From contig JAITGB010000251.1 in NCBI GenBank assembly GCA_031280945.1, positions 1 to 15,847 of the forward strand: a DNA stretch of 15,847 nucleotides, written 5' to 3'. This stretch comes from Spirochaetales bacterium. Lineage in GTDB: Bacteria; Spirochaetota; Spirochaetia; DTKZ01. Shown piece after piece: positions 6,376 through 13,743 of this stretch. Each line of letters opens with the position of its first letter. Within the stretch, counting starts at the first letter, position 1. The translations under genes were made by a program, and so were the position numbers. The notes below the pieces were generated by a model, which worked only from the letters and a program-made list of their open reading frames with translations, was not told the DNA's origin and searched no databases.

Positions 6376-7349
6376 CGCAGAGCCCCCTCAAGAATCACCC
6401 TCTTGTTTTTCCGCGCCTCTTCCCTGCGGCTTCCCGCATCGGAAATAGCGATAATCTGGTCATACGCGTCCAGAGCCGCCTCCGTATTTCCCAAAAAATA
6501 CTGACTCGCCGCAAGAAGAAAAAGCGCATCCACATTTCTCTTCTCCCGCGCCAAAATCTTCTCCATGAGCGGCACAGTCTCCTCAGGCCGTTCCAGCTCG
6601 TAGGTGTAGAGAATCCCCAAGCCGTACAGAGCGTTTGTCGAAGTCGGGTCAAGATTAATCGCCCGCAAATACGAATCCTCCGCCGTCCTGAAAAGCGCCG
6701 CCCGCTGCACCTCATCGTGCAGCGCCTTGGCAAAACGCCCCGCGCACACAGCCCTGTAGACAAACAAAGTATGAAGCTCAGGAGAAATCTTAATCGCCTC
6801 CTCAAGAGCCTCAAGAGCCTTCCCGTACATCGTACTATCCATATACGCCAGGGCCAGCATCTTGTAATACGTACCCGTCTTGTCCACCGCGTTCACAAGC
6901 TCGTCCACAGCCTTCTTGCAGGCCGCCACCTCCCGCTCCAGCTCCGCGATTCTTTTCTCCTGCCCCGCCTCCACCGTATTCGAGCGCGACTCAAGCTCCA
7001 AAAGCCTCGCCGCAATCTTCTCCCTCTCCCGCGAACAGCCCGAAAGAAGCAGCGCAAGAACAAGCCCGATAAAAAACCACTCCAGAATTTTTTGGGCGCA
7101 TCCCTGCGCTTTTTTTGCCGCAGTCAAAAAAAGCGCAAGGCCGGGCTTTCCGCTCCAATTCCTCAAAATCGCCTTTGGCGATTTCTGCGGGATTTCCGCT
7201 TCAATCCCTTGCGCAGGCCGGGATTTTGCGGAGCAAAATCCCGCAGGGCCCAGGGCCCGCCCCGCCGCGCTGTGCGCGGCGGCCCGTCTTTCCAAAAAAA
7301 CGCCATGACAGGAAAACCGCAGCCTCCCCAAAAATACATTCATTACCAT
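6372..7349 (-). CDS. TPR-repeat lipoprotein, start uncertain
   Basis: A probable membrane-anchored lipoprotein of unknown specific role. In the full frame (325 residues), a hydrophobic segment WFFIGLVLALLL (91-102) leads to the lipobox LSGC, giving C105 as the lipidated cysteine. A charged, coiled-coil-prone stretch (106-155) and several TPR-type helix pairs follow (about 157-190, 219-250, 253-285 and 287-305), for example YGKALEALEEAIKISP and AEDSYLRAINLDP. TPR proteins act as scaffolds, so a role in envelope or division assembly is possible but not shown. The ATG at 7349 overlaps the xerD stop as TAATG, with AAGGACGG upstream. A signal peptide of about 104 residues is far too long, and codons about 23-83 run through an array of hairpins. 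I see no good ATG, GTG or TTG start close to the lipobox; TTG at codon 62 or 75 are weak options. It ends in GTGA with dprA. Confidence 0.8.
   Translation of the reverse strand: MVMNVFLGRLRFSCHGVFLERRAAAHSAAGRALGPAGFCSAKSRPAQGIEAEIPQKSPKAILRNWSGKPGLALFLTAAKKAQGCAQKILEWFFIGLVLALLLSGCSREREKIAARLLELESRSNTVEAGQEKRIAELEREVAACKKAVDELVNAVDKTGTYYKMLALAYMDSTMYGKALEALEEAIKISPELHTLFVYRAVCAGRFAKALHDEVQRAALFRTAEDSYLRAINLDPTSTNALYGLGILYTYELERPEETVPLMEKILAREKRNVDALFLLAASQYFLGNTEAALDAYDQIIAISDAGSRREEARKNKRVILEGALR
7105..7137. repeat. Hairpin 1: 13-bp stem, 7-base loop
   Basis: Arms 7105-7117 (TGCGC, seven T, G) and 7125-7137 (C, seven A, GCGCA) are perfectly complementary around the loop CCGCAGT. It is the hairpin closest to the lipoprotein signal, whose codons begin about 20 bases further along the transcript. 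It is not followed by a U tract in the leftward transcript. Confidence 0.9.
7166..7184. repeat. Hairpin 2: 8-bp stem, 3-base loop
   Basis: AAATCGCC (7166-7173), loop TTT, GGCGATTT (7177-7184), a perfect inverted repeat. Confidence 0.9.
7219..7243. repeat. Hairpin 3: 11-bp stem, 3-base loop
   Basis: CGGGATTTTGC (7219-7229), loop GGA, GCAAAATCCCG (7233-7243), a perfect inverted repeat. Confidence 0.9.
7262..7282. repeat. Hairpin 4: 9-bp GC-only stem, 3-base loop
   Basis: CCGCCGCGC (7262-7270), loop TGT, GCGCGGCGG (7274-7282). The stem is entirely G-C and should be very stable in RNA. It lies about 65 bases into the leftward transcript from the coupled ATG at 7349. Confidence 0.9.
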
Positions 7350-8266
7350 TACCCGTCCTTCCTTCCGCTCCGGGGATGAAAATCCCTGTGCGCAGTCTCC
7401 AGAATCTCCTGGTCAACATGAGTATAAATCTGGGTAGTCGAAATATCCGCATGACCCAGAAGAGCCTGCACCGCGCGCAGATTTGCCCCCCCATGTAAAA
7501 GATGCGTCGCAAAAGAATGCCTCAAGCCGTGCACCTTCCCGTAAGCGTTCACACCGCTCAAGATTTCCTTAAAACGCTTCCACATACCCTTGCGCCCCAG
7601 AGGAAGCCCCCTGTAGTTCAAAAAAACCTCCCCCGCAGGACGCGAACGCCCCGAACGCTTTCCCGCAAGAGACGGCCGCCCCTCCTCAAGATACCGGCGC
7701 AGCCACGCCTCAGCCTCACCCCCAATAGGAACAAGCCTCTCCTTGCGGCCCTTGCCCAAAACCCGCAAAACCCCCTCTTTCAGGTGAACCCGCTCAAGAG
7801 TAAGAGCCGCGGCCTCCGAAATCCTCAAGCCCGACGAATAAATCACCTCAAAAAGACAGCGGTCGCGCAAGCCCCCCGCGCTCTGCGTCTTAATCGAACC
7901 CAAAATCCTGTCAATATCGCCCACCGAAAAAACCTCAGGAATCGCCCGCGGAATTTTCGGAAGCGAAAGACCCGCCGCGGGATTGGAAACCCGCTTCCCC
8001 TCCCGCACAAGAAAACGGAAAAACCCCCGAAGAGCGCTCTGGGCCTTCGCGGAGGACCTCGCCGTAATCCCGTTCGTATCGCAGCGCGCCTCAAGATACG
8101 AAGAAACAACGCCCCCGTCCACAGTCTCAGGCTCCCCCCCCTGTTCCCGCAGAAAATCCAGAAAAAAACCCAGTTCCCGCAGGTACGTCTCAACAGACAA
8201 GGGCGCAAGATTCCTCTCCGCAACCAAATACTGCTCGTAGGACTTCAAATACCCGGAACGTTCCAC
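7349..8266 (-). CDS. xerD: Tyrosine recombinase, XerD-like
   Basis: A second Xer-family recombinase (305 residues), clearly different in sequence from the one at 2130-3074, so the two probably form the XerC/XerD pair for dimer resolution. The core-binding domain spans about residues 5-95. Catalytic residues are all present: R148 (SSGLRISE), K172 (GKGRKER), H246 and R249 (HGLRHSF), H272 (LLGHADI) and Y281 (IYTHV). The chosen GTG (8266) overlaps the last 22 bases of ftsZ and has GGGAAGAGG just upstream. A TTG at 8248 would form a TTGA overlap with the ftsZ stop and remove six residues. The stop overlaps the next start as TAATG. The assignment to XerD over XerC rests on the other copy matching the codV position. 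Confidence 0.92.
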   Translation of the reverse strand: MERSGYLKSYEQYLVAERNLAPLSVETYLRELGFFLDFLREQGGEPETVDGGVVSSYLEARCDTNGITARSSAKAQSALRGFFRFLVREGKRVSNPAAGLSLPKIPRAIPEVFSVGDIDRILGSIKTQSAGGLRDRCLFEVIYSSGLRISEAAALTLERVHLKEGVLRVLGKGRKERLVPIGGEAEAWLRRYLEEGRPSLAGKRSGRSRPAGEVFLNYRGLPLGRKGMWKRFKEILSGVNAYGKVHGLRHSFATHLLHGGANLRAVQALLGHADISTTQIYTHVDQEILETAHRDFHPRSGRKDG

Positions 8267-9447
8267 TGCCCTCTTCCCGCCTTCGCGTCCGCCCTCGGCT
8301 CAGGAGGAACATACCTCAAAACCGCAGGCTTACCCAAATCATCCGTCTGAAACAAATCGCTCGCCGCGTAATAATCGCCCCCCTTCACCCCGTGCTTGCC
8401 GTTGTTCTTTTTGTCCCACAAAGAATAGGGAATATAATCCGGCTTGTAGGCAGCCGCCGGCTCACCCTCAGGCTCCCTCTGCCGCGGCCTTTGCGTAGCC
8501 ACAACAGTAACCTGAATCTCATCGTCAAGATTCTCGTCAATGCGGTAACCGGAAATCACCGTAGCCTCCGCGTCCGCGTAAGCCGTAATCGCCTTGTTGA
8601 TTTCCTGAAATTCGCTCAAAGTAAAATCGCTCCCGCCCACAACATTAATCAGAAGCCCCCGCGAACCCTCAATACTCACATCCTCAAGGAGCTTGTTGTC
8701 TATCGCGTTTTTGGCAGCGTCCGCCGCGCGGTTCTCCCCCTGGCCAATACCAATACCCATAAGAGCATCGCCCTGGCCGCTCATAATTGACTTTACATCG
8801 TTAAAATCAATATTTATATCGCCCTCCCGCGTAATCATCTCGGAAATCCCCTGCACAGCCTGGCGCAGAACCCTGTCCGCCTCCTTAAAAGCCGTTTTTA
8901 TGGGCGTCTTGCGGTCAATCACCCGAAAAATGTTCTCGTTGGGAATAACAATCAAGGTATCGACCGCCTCGCGCAGCTTCATAATCCCCTCATCGGCAAA
9001 GCGCATACGCTTCTCCCGCTCAAACTCAAAAGGCTTCGTTACAACGCCGACAGTAAGAATCTGCATCTCCCGCGCCACCTGGGCAATAATCGGAGCCGCG
9101 CCCGTACCCGTACCCCCCCCCATACCCGCGGTGATAAAAATCATATCAGCCCCGCGTATACAATCCTGAATCCTCTCCCGGTCTTCAAGAGCAGCCTTCT
9201 CACCAACTTCCGGCTTGCCCCCCGCGCCCAGCCCCCCGGTAAGCCGCGCCCCAAGCTGCACCCTGTCGGGCACCTCAGCCTTCTGCAAATCCTGAAGGTC
9301 AGTATTTACAGCGATAAACTGAACATCCCGCAGGCCCGCCTGAATCATACCGTTTACCGCGTTGCTGCCCCCCCCGCCAACGCCAATCACCTTAATATGC
9401 GTTACCGCCGGACTTATTATGCTCTCTTCCTTAATCTCAAAGGTCAT
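8245..9447 (-). CDS. ftsZ: FtsZ, tubulin-like division GTPase
   Basis: FtsZ polymerises with GTP into the cytokinetic ring at midcell. The 400-residue protein shows the N-terminal GVGGGGSNAVN loop (22-32), the tubulin signature GGGTGTGAAP (110-119), and the T7 loop NIDFNDV (212-218), where D214 and D217 match the catalytic aspartates. The globular part ends near residue 318 and a linker of about 50 residues follows. A conserved-peptide-like segment DLGKPAVLRY (370-379) is not terminal: 21 more residues follow. The chosen ATG (9447) sits directly after GGGAGGGGG. A longer frame from 9489 would start inside ftsA. The 34-base gap after ftsA is the largest real intergenic space in the window. The xerD gene begins inside its 3' end. 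Confidence 0.98.
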   Translation of the reverse strand: MTFEIKEESIISPAVTHIKVIGVGGGGSNAVNGMIQAGLRDVQFIAVNTDLQDLQKAEVPDRVQLGARLTGGLGAGGKPEVGEKAALEDRERIQDCIRGADMIFITAGMGGGTGTGAAPIIAQVAREMQILTVGVVTKPFEFEREKRMRFADEGIMKLREAVDTLIVIPNENIFRVIDRKTPIKTAFKEADRVLRQAVQGISEMITREGDINIDFNDVKSIMSGQGDALMGIGIGQGENRAADAAKNAIDNKLLEDVSIEGSRGLLINVVGGSDFTLSEFQEINKAITAYADAEATVISGYRIDENLDDEIQVTVVATQRPRQREPEGEPAAAYKPDYIPYSLWDKKNNGKHGVKGGDYYAASDLFQTDDLGKPAVLRYVPPEPRADAKAGRGQWNVPGI

Positions 9448-9449
9448 AT

Positions 9450-9458
9450 CCCCCTCCC
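9450..9458 (-). promoter_or_regulatory. Strong ribosome-binding site for ftsZ
   Basis: GGGAGGGGG on the coding strand in the 34-base ftsA-ftsZ gap, two bases before the ATG at 9447 (about five bases if GGGAGG pairs with the ribosome). Independent initiation here fits the need for more FtsZ than FtsA. No convincing promoter is visible in the gap. Confidence 0.75.
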
Positions 9459-9481
9459 GTATACTTATGCCAACCGGCAAT

Positions 9482-10717
9482 TTACACAAAATTCTTGAGC
9501 CAGGCCCGCAGAGACGAAAAAATCCGCGCGGGCGCTTTTTCCCTGCCTCCGGGCACAGGCCCCTGCGGAGCGAGAAACTCCGCCCCGTACATCACAAGCC
9601 CCACGCCCGCCGCGAACTCAGGGCTCTGAAATTCCGAAGAAAGCCCCCCAAGCCGAGACGGAACGCCGACCCGCGCCGCCGCCCCAAAAATATCCTGGGC
9701 AAGCTCCACAACACCCGGCAAAAGAGCCCCGCCGCCGGTAAGAACAACCCCGCCGCTCAATCTCCCGTTAAAACCCTTCACCGAAATCTTGTCCCGCACC
9801 ATAGAAAAAATCTCCGTAATGCGCGGCTGGATAATCCCGCACAAGTCCCTGCGCGCAAGCGCAAGCGGAGGCCGCCCCCCCAGGCCAGGAATAATAATCT
9901 CCTGGCCCTCCTCAATAAGAGCGTGATAGCAGCAGCCCGCGTCCTTCTTCATCTTCTCCGCCGTTTCAACCGGAGTTTTCAGCATTATCGAAATATCCCC
10001 CGTAACCTGCGCCCCCCCCAGGGGAATCACATTGGTAAAATACGGAGAACCGTTCACGTAGACAAGAATATCCGTCGTTCCCCCCCCCAAATCTATAAGA
10101 AGAACGCCCAGCTCCTTCTCCTCACTGGAAAGAACAGCCCGCGCCGCCGCAAGAGAGCCCAACACAATCCCGTCCACCTTGAAGCCCGCCCTCTCCACAC
10201 AGTTTTCAACGTTTTGGCTCGGCGTTACCGAACCGGTAATAATATGCACATCCGCCTCAAGGCGCACCCCAATCATGTTTTCCGGGTCGCGGAAACCGCC
10301 CTGCCCGTCAACGATAAACTCCTGGGGAATAACATCAATCACCGTACGGTCCATGGGAATAGCCATGGCGCTGGCCGCCTCGATAACGCGGTTAATATCG
10401 TTTTGCGTAATCTCCCTGTCCCGTCCGGTTACAGCAACAACGCCCCGCGAATTAATCCCCTCTATATGGCTGCCCGCGATGCTCGTAAAAACGCTGGAAA
10501 CCGCCCGCCCGGACATAAGCTCCGCAGCCTCAATCGCCGCGCCAACCGATGCGAGGGTAGCCTCAATATTAATAACAACCCCCCTCCTGAGGCCAAACGA
10601 AGGACTCGTTCCCACGCCCGTTACAACAAGAGCGCCCGAAGAATCAAACTCCCCTATGGCCGCGCATACTTTCGAGGTACCTATGTCCAGTCCAACAATC
10701 ACATTGTCCGAGGGCAA
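9482..10717 (-). CDS. ftsA: FtsA, actin-like membrane tether of the Z ring
   Basis: FtsA is an actin-fold ATPase that links FtsZ to the membrane and recruits later division proteins. From the chosen start (411 residues) I see the phosphate-1 motif GLDIGTSKV (9-17), the family 1C subdomain replacing actin subdomain 1B (about 82-160), phosphate-2 LLIDLGGGTTDILVY (206-220), the adenosine motif TGGGALLPG (327-335), and a C-terminal amphipathic helix IFSSLRAWLKNFV (399-411) for membrane binding. I prefer the TTG at 10717 because AGGAGG (10730-10725) lies seven bases upstream. A GTG at 10723 would form a GTGA overlap with ftsQ but abuts that site directly. The difference is two residues. Confidence 0.97.
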   Translation of the reverse strand: MPSDNVIVGLDIGTSKVCAAIGEFDSSGALVVTGVGTSPSFGLRRGVVINIEATLASVGAAIEAAELMSGRAVSSVFTSIAGSHIEGINSRGVVAVTGRDREITQNDINRVIEAASAMAIPMDRTVIDVIPQEFIVDGQGGFRDPENMIGVRLEADVHIITGSVTPSQNVENCVERAGFKVDGIVLGSLAAARAVLSSEEKELGVLLIDLGGGTTDILVYVNGSPYFTNVIPLGGAQVTGDISIMLKTPVETAEKMKKDAGCCYHALIEEGQEIIIPGLGGRPPLALARRDLCGIIQPRITEIFSMVRDKISVKGFNGRLSGGVVLTGGGALLPGVVELAQDIFGAAARVGVPSRLGGLSSEFQSPEFAAGVGLVMYGAEFLAPQGPVPGGREKAPARIFSSLRAWLKNFV

Positions 10718-10719
10718 AA

Positions 10720-11532
10720 TCACCCCTCCTTCAGACGGTAAATTATATCGTTTGTTCTAAAATCAATTTCCGCCATTTTATCAAGCGTCCCGTCGCGCAA
10801 AAGCGCATCAAGAACAATTAAAATTACCTTGCATCTCTCCGCCTCAAGCTCCCCCTCTATGCGTACAGGCACACGGTAGTAAACAGGGTAGAGAATAATC
10901 TCAAAATGCTCCGCGCCCCTGGGCACAACCCTCATCTCGGAGAAAGCCGAAAAAAGAGCGGGAGAAGACTTCCGCAATTTGTGCAGGTCCTGCAAAAAAG
11001 GCTTCAGCATAGCCGGAAGCCGGGTCCCATGCTGCGGCCCCTCAAAACGCAGACCCGAAAAAACAGGAAGCCCCTGTTCGGGCACATCTTTTCCCGAAAG
11101 AAAAACAACCCCCTCCTCGTCAAACGCAAGAGGAAGAATCCCCCCTTCAGTTTCCGCAAAAGCCGTGGCAAGAGGCTCTCTACCCCGCGTAACAATGCGA
11201 AGCGAATCGGGAAAAACCTTCTGCACAAAAGCGCTTTTTACAGGAGGCAGACCCTCAAGACCGTTTTTGATTTCTTCCAGATTCAGCTTAAAATAGTAGG
11301 GTTTCCCGTGTAAACCCGCGGCAACAAGAAGCTGCTCCCGGGGCACAGGAACCGTATTGTCAAACACAATACTCTCTATCCTCATATTGGGCGCTATACC
11401 GAACTGAAAAACAAGCTCCCCCATAATGAGGAGAATCACACCACAAAAAACAATAACTAAAGAGCGCCCGTTTCGCGCCGGGGGCCTTGCTCCCGCGTTC
11501 CATCTGCCCTCAAAAACAACCTGGTCAGCCAT
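10720..11532 (-). CDS. ftsQ: FtsQ/DivIB bitopic divisome protein
   Basis: FtsQ/DivIB connects cytoplasmic and extracytoplasmic parts of the divisome and regulates FtsW-FtsI through FtsL and FtsB/DivIC. The 270-residue protein has a short cytoplasmic arm with basic residues (1-23), one membrane helix LVIVFCGVILLIMGELVFQF (25-44), then a POTRA domain (about 50-118) with the typical MRIESIVFDNT start and FPDSLRIVTRGREP end, and a beta domain to the C terminus. The ATG at 11532 is inside the ftsW end (8-base overlap ATGGCTGA) with AGAGGGGG six bases upstream. An upstream frame from 11568 would lie within ftsW. Low sequence conservation is normal for this family; position between ftsW and ftsA supports the call. 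Confidence 0.9.
   Translation of the reverse strand: MADQVVFEGRWNAGARPPARNGRSLVIVFCGVILLIMGELVFQFGIAPNMRIESIVFDNTVPVPREQLLVAAGLHGKPYYFKLNLEEIKNGLEGLPPVKSAFVQKVFPDSLRIVTRGREPLATAFAETEGGILPLAFDEEGVVFLSGKDVPEQGLPVFSGLRFEGPQHGTRLPAMLKPFLQDLHKLRKSSPALFSAFSEMRVVPRGAEHFEIILYPVYYRVPVRIEGELEAERCKVILIVLDALLRDGTLDKMAEIDFRTNDIIYRLKEG
10725..10730 (-). promoter_or_regulatory. Ribosome-binding site that favours a TTG start for ftsA
   Basis: AGGAGG on the coding strand within the last codons of ftsQ. It is seven bases from the TTG at 10717 but only one base from the GTG at 10723. Normal spacing supports TTG. Confidence 0.6.
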
Positions 11533-12667
11533 GCAGAGCCCCCTCTCCCGGACGCGACAAATTAACAAGAAGACCGCAAAAAAGCAAAGTTACAAAAAGA
11601 GACGTACCGCCCGAAGAGAAAAACGGCAGGGTAACGCCCGTCGCCGGAACAAGGCCCGCCACAACAGCCATATTCATAAGAGCCTGCCCCAAAATGCAGG
11701 TCGTAATTCCAAAAGCAAGGTAAAACCCGTACCGGCCATATCCGCTTGAACGGGCAATACTGTAGCCCTTATAGGCCAAAAGAAGAAAAAGCGCCACAGC
11801 GATGCTCACTCCCAGAAAACCCAGCTCCTCCGCAAGAACAGCAAAAATAAAATCCGAATGAGCCTCAGGAAGCCCCCCCAGCTTGCGCGTACCCTGCCCA
11901 ATGCCCGTCCCCCACATACCGCCCTTCAAAAGAGCGTTCCGCGCCGCGAGGATTTGATAATCCGCTCCCGAAGGGTCCTGCCCGGGATTCAGGTACGTTA
12001 TAATACGCTGAAACCTGTGGCTCTTGGTAAACAAAAGCACTACAGCGCCCCCCGCAACGGTAAGCCCCGCCAGAGCGCTTATGTAGCGCATCTTTATCTC
12101 CGCAACAAAAAGAATCGAAATTCCCAAAGCCAAAATAAAAACCGAAGTAGAAAAATCGTTCTGCAAAAAGGTAAGCGCCGTAAAAAGAAGAAGCACGCAC
12201 ACAAGGGGCAGAAACGTATTGATGAGGTCGCCCAGCCTGTCCGCTTTTTTTTGCAGCATAAAAGCAAGGTACATAACCAGCGCGAGCTTTGCGAATTCCG
12301 AAGGCTGAAAAGAATACCCGAACACAATAATCCACCGCCGGGCCCCCATAAGAGGCGGAGCGATTTGCGGAAAAAAGCACAAAAGCATAAGAAAAAGCGC
12401 AGCGCAGAGAATAAGAGGCGTTACCCGCAAAATAAAATTCAGAGGAATTTTTGAAACAACAAACGCCGCAAGCGCCCCCAGAGCCGCCCAGATGCACTGC
12501 CTGTAAATAAAATAGTAGGGGTCATGGAAAAGCGAAAGCGCCCTGTGGTAGGAAGCCGAGAAAAGAATCCCCAGCCCCAGCCCCGCAAGGAGAACAACAA
12601 GAGAAACAAGCACAATATCAGCAGGGCGGCCCTGCGCCCTGTCGGGAACAAACCGTGTACGCATCAT
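11525..12667 (-). CDS. ftsW: FtsW, septal SEDS peptidoglycan glycosyltransferase
   Basis: FtsW polymerises lipid II into glycan strands at the septum together with a class B penicillin-binding protein. The 380-residue protein is mostly membrane helices (about ten, from residue 17 to 370). Family signatures are clear: GARRWI (108-113), QPSEFAKLALV (121-131), QNDFST (169-174), GGMWGTGIGQG (249-259), PEAHSDFIFAVLAEELG (267-283) with the likely catalytic aspartate D272, and FFSSGGTSL (349-357). RodA is the alternative SEDS protein, but the location between mraY and ftsQ favours FtsW. The first of two adjacent ATG codons (12667) overlaps the mraY stop as ATGA; the ribosome-binding site is weak, so translation is probably coupled to mraY. 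Confidence 0.96.
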   Translation of the reverse strand: MMRTRFVPDRAQGRPADIVLVSLVVLLAGLGLGILFSASYHRALSLFHDPYYFIYRQCIWAALGALAAFVVSKIPLNFILRVTPLILCAALFLMLLCFFPQIAPPLMGARRWIIVFGYSFQPSEFAKLALVMYLAFMLQKKADRLGDLINTFLPLVCVLLLFTALTFLQNDFSTSVFILALGISILFVAEIKMRYISALAGLTVAGGAVVLLFTKSHRFQRIITYLNPGQDPSGADYQILAARNALLKGGMWGTGIGQGTRKLGGLPEAHSDFIFAVLAEELGFLGVSIAVALFLLLAYKGYSIARSSGYGRYGFYLAFGITTCILGQALMNMAVVAGLVPATGVTLPFFSSGGTSLFVTLLFCGLLVNLSRPGEGALHG

Positions 12668-13743
12668 TGTATCTTCAAGGTGGAAAGTCCCAGAATCAGA
12701 AAAAGGCCGCCGAGAATCCAGAACCGCACCACGACTTTAATTTCAGACCATCCTTTTAATTCAAAATGATGATGTATGGGCGTCATCAAAAACACCCGCC
12801 GCTTTGTCAGCTTAAAATGGGCCACCTGTATCATAACAGAAGCCGCCTCCATAACAAAAACCCCTCCAATAATCAGGAGAAGAATCTCCTTTTTGACAAG
12901 CAAAGCCAAAACCGAAAGAACCCCGCCCAGGCTCAAGCTCCCCGTATCGCCCATCATGATTTCAGCAGGGTGAGCGTTGTACCACAAAAACCCCACCGCC
13001 GCCCCCACATAGGCAAAACAGAGCACCGCAAGCTCCCCCGCCCCCGGCAGGTTAGGAATTTGCAGATACTCCGCGTAGTCCGCCCTGCCCGAAAGGTAGG
13101 AAAGCACCGCAAAGGCAATGCCCGCCATAATAACAAGCCCCGTCGCAAGACCATCAAGTCCGTCCGTCAAATTAACCGCGTTGGAAAACCCCACCTGCAA
13201 AAGAACAGCAAAAGGAATCCACAGCACGGCAAGGTCCACAGCAGCCTCCTTGAACATGGGAATATACAAAAGAGTCGTATACTGCGTCTTGTTCATATAG
13301 AGGATAATCGCTATGGCCGTCGCTATAATAAACTGCCCCAAAAGTTTCATCCGGGCCGAAAGCCCCCCCGAATTCCTGTGCGCAATTTTCAAAAAATCGT
13401 CCATAAAGCCTATGGCCCCAAAACCCAGAACCGCTATAAGCATAATCCAGGTATACATATTGCGCAAATCCTGCCATAGAAGAACCGACAGCACGATTGC
13501 GAATAAAATCATAACCCCGCCCATGGTCGGAGTACCCGATTTTACAAGGTGAGACTCAGGCCCGTCGTTCCTGATTTCCTGCCCCGCCTTCAGACGGCGA
13601 AGCTGCTTGATAACCCAGGGCCCGCACAGAAAACAAATAAGAAGAGCCGTTACAGCAGCGTAGGCCGCGCGGAAAGTTATGTACTGGAATATATTAAAAG
13701 GCGTAAAATACTTAACGAGCGGAAAAAGAAATTCCTTAAGCAT
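12664..13743 (-). CDS. mraY: MraY, phospho-MurNAc-pentapeptide transferase
   Basis: MraY transfers phospho-MurNAc-pentapeptide from UDP to undecaprenyl phosphate, making lipid I in the inner membrane. The 359-residue length is typical. I see about ten membrane helices and the catalytic loops: GTPTMGG (70-76), FMDDFLKI with D115/D116 (113-120), SNAVNLTDGLDGLATG (187-202), MMGDTGSLSLGG (263-274) and PIHHHFELKGWSE with H324-H326 (322-334). The ATG at 13743 overlaps the murF end by eight bases (ATGCTTAA), with a G-rich ribosome-binding site about seven bases upstream. The stop overlaps ftsW. Confidence 0.98.
   Translation of the reverse strand: MLKEFLFPLVKYFTPFNIFQYITFRAAYAAVTALLICFLCGPWVIKQLRRLKAGQEIRNDGPESHLVKSGTPTMGGVMILFAIVLSVLLWQDLRNMYTWIMLIAVLGFGAIGFMDDFLKIAHRNSGGLSARMKLLGQFIIATAIAIILYMNKTQYTTLLYIPMFKEAAVDLAVLWIPFAVLLQVGFSNAVNLTDGLDGLATGLVIMAGIAFAVLSYLSGRADYAEYLQIPNLPGAGELAVLCFAYVGAAVGFLWYNAHPAEIMMGDTGSLSLGGVLSVLALLVKKEILLLIIGGVFVMEAASVMIQVAHFKLTKRRVFLMTPIHHHFELKGWSEIKVVVRFWILGGLFLILGLSTLKIQ

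Larger units (their letters stand above)
7105..7282. repeat. Array of four perfect hairpins in the 5' part of the TPR gene
   Basis: Four perfect inverted repeats with stems of 13, 8, 11 and 9 base pairs follow each other within about 180 bases, plus a five-base stem with a four-base loop at 7096-7109 and a doubled GGGCCC (7246-7251 and 7253-7258). Two related blocks, gcgcaaggccggg (7133-7145) and gcgcaggccggg (7211-7222), suggest internal duplication. The minus-strand frame stays open through all of it. It looks like a mobile or dispersed palindromic element and not ordinary coding sequence; no second copy is visible in this window. Confidence 0.75.

Noticed and set aside
5377..6504. Long plus-strand reading frame (375 codons) opposite dprA
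   Set aside because: It is antisense to a clear dprA gene, its product is extremely rich in Arg, Pro, Lys and Asn, and it owes its length to the C-rich, A-rich composition of this strand.
7096..7300. Intrinsic terminator in the hairpin region
   Set aside because: No hairpin is followed directly by a U run in the leftward transcript; the T7 at 7300-7294 comes before the hairpins, and T7/A7 in hairpin 1 are part of its stem.
9448..9481. Promoter for ftsZ in the ftsA-ftsZ gap
   Set aside because: The 34-base gap has an AT-containing stretch (TAAGTAT) but no convincing -35 partner; only the ribosome-binding site is well supported.
9362..10741. Plus-strand reading frame of 459 codons opposite ftsA
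   Set aside because: Antisense to ftsA with a very basic, low-complexity product and no family motif; a composition shadow.
12766..13479. Plus-strand reading frame of 237 codons opposite mraY
   Set aside because: Antisense to mraY, basic and low in hydrophobic order; no ribosome-binding site or recognisable domain.
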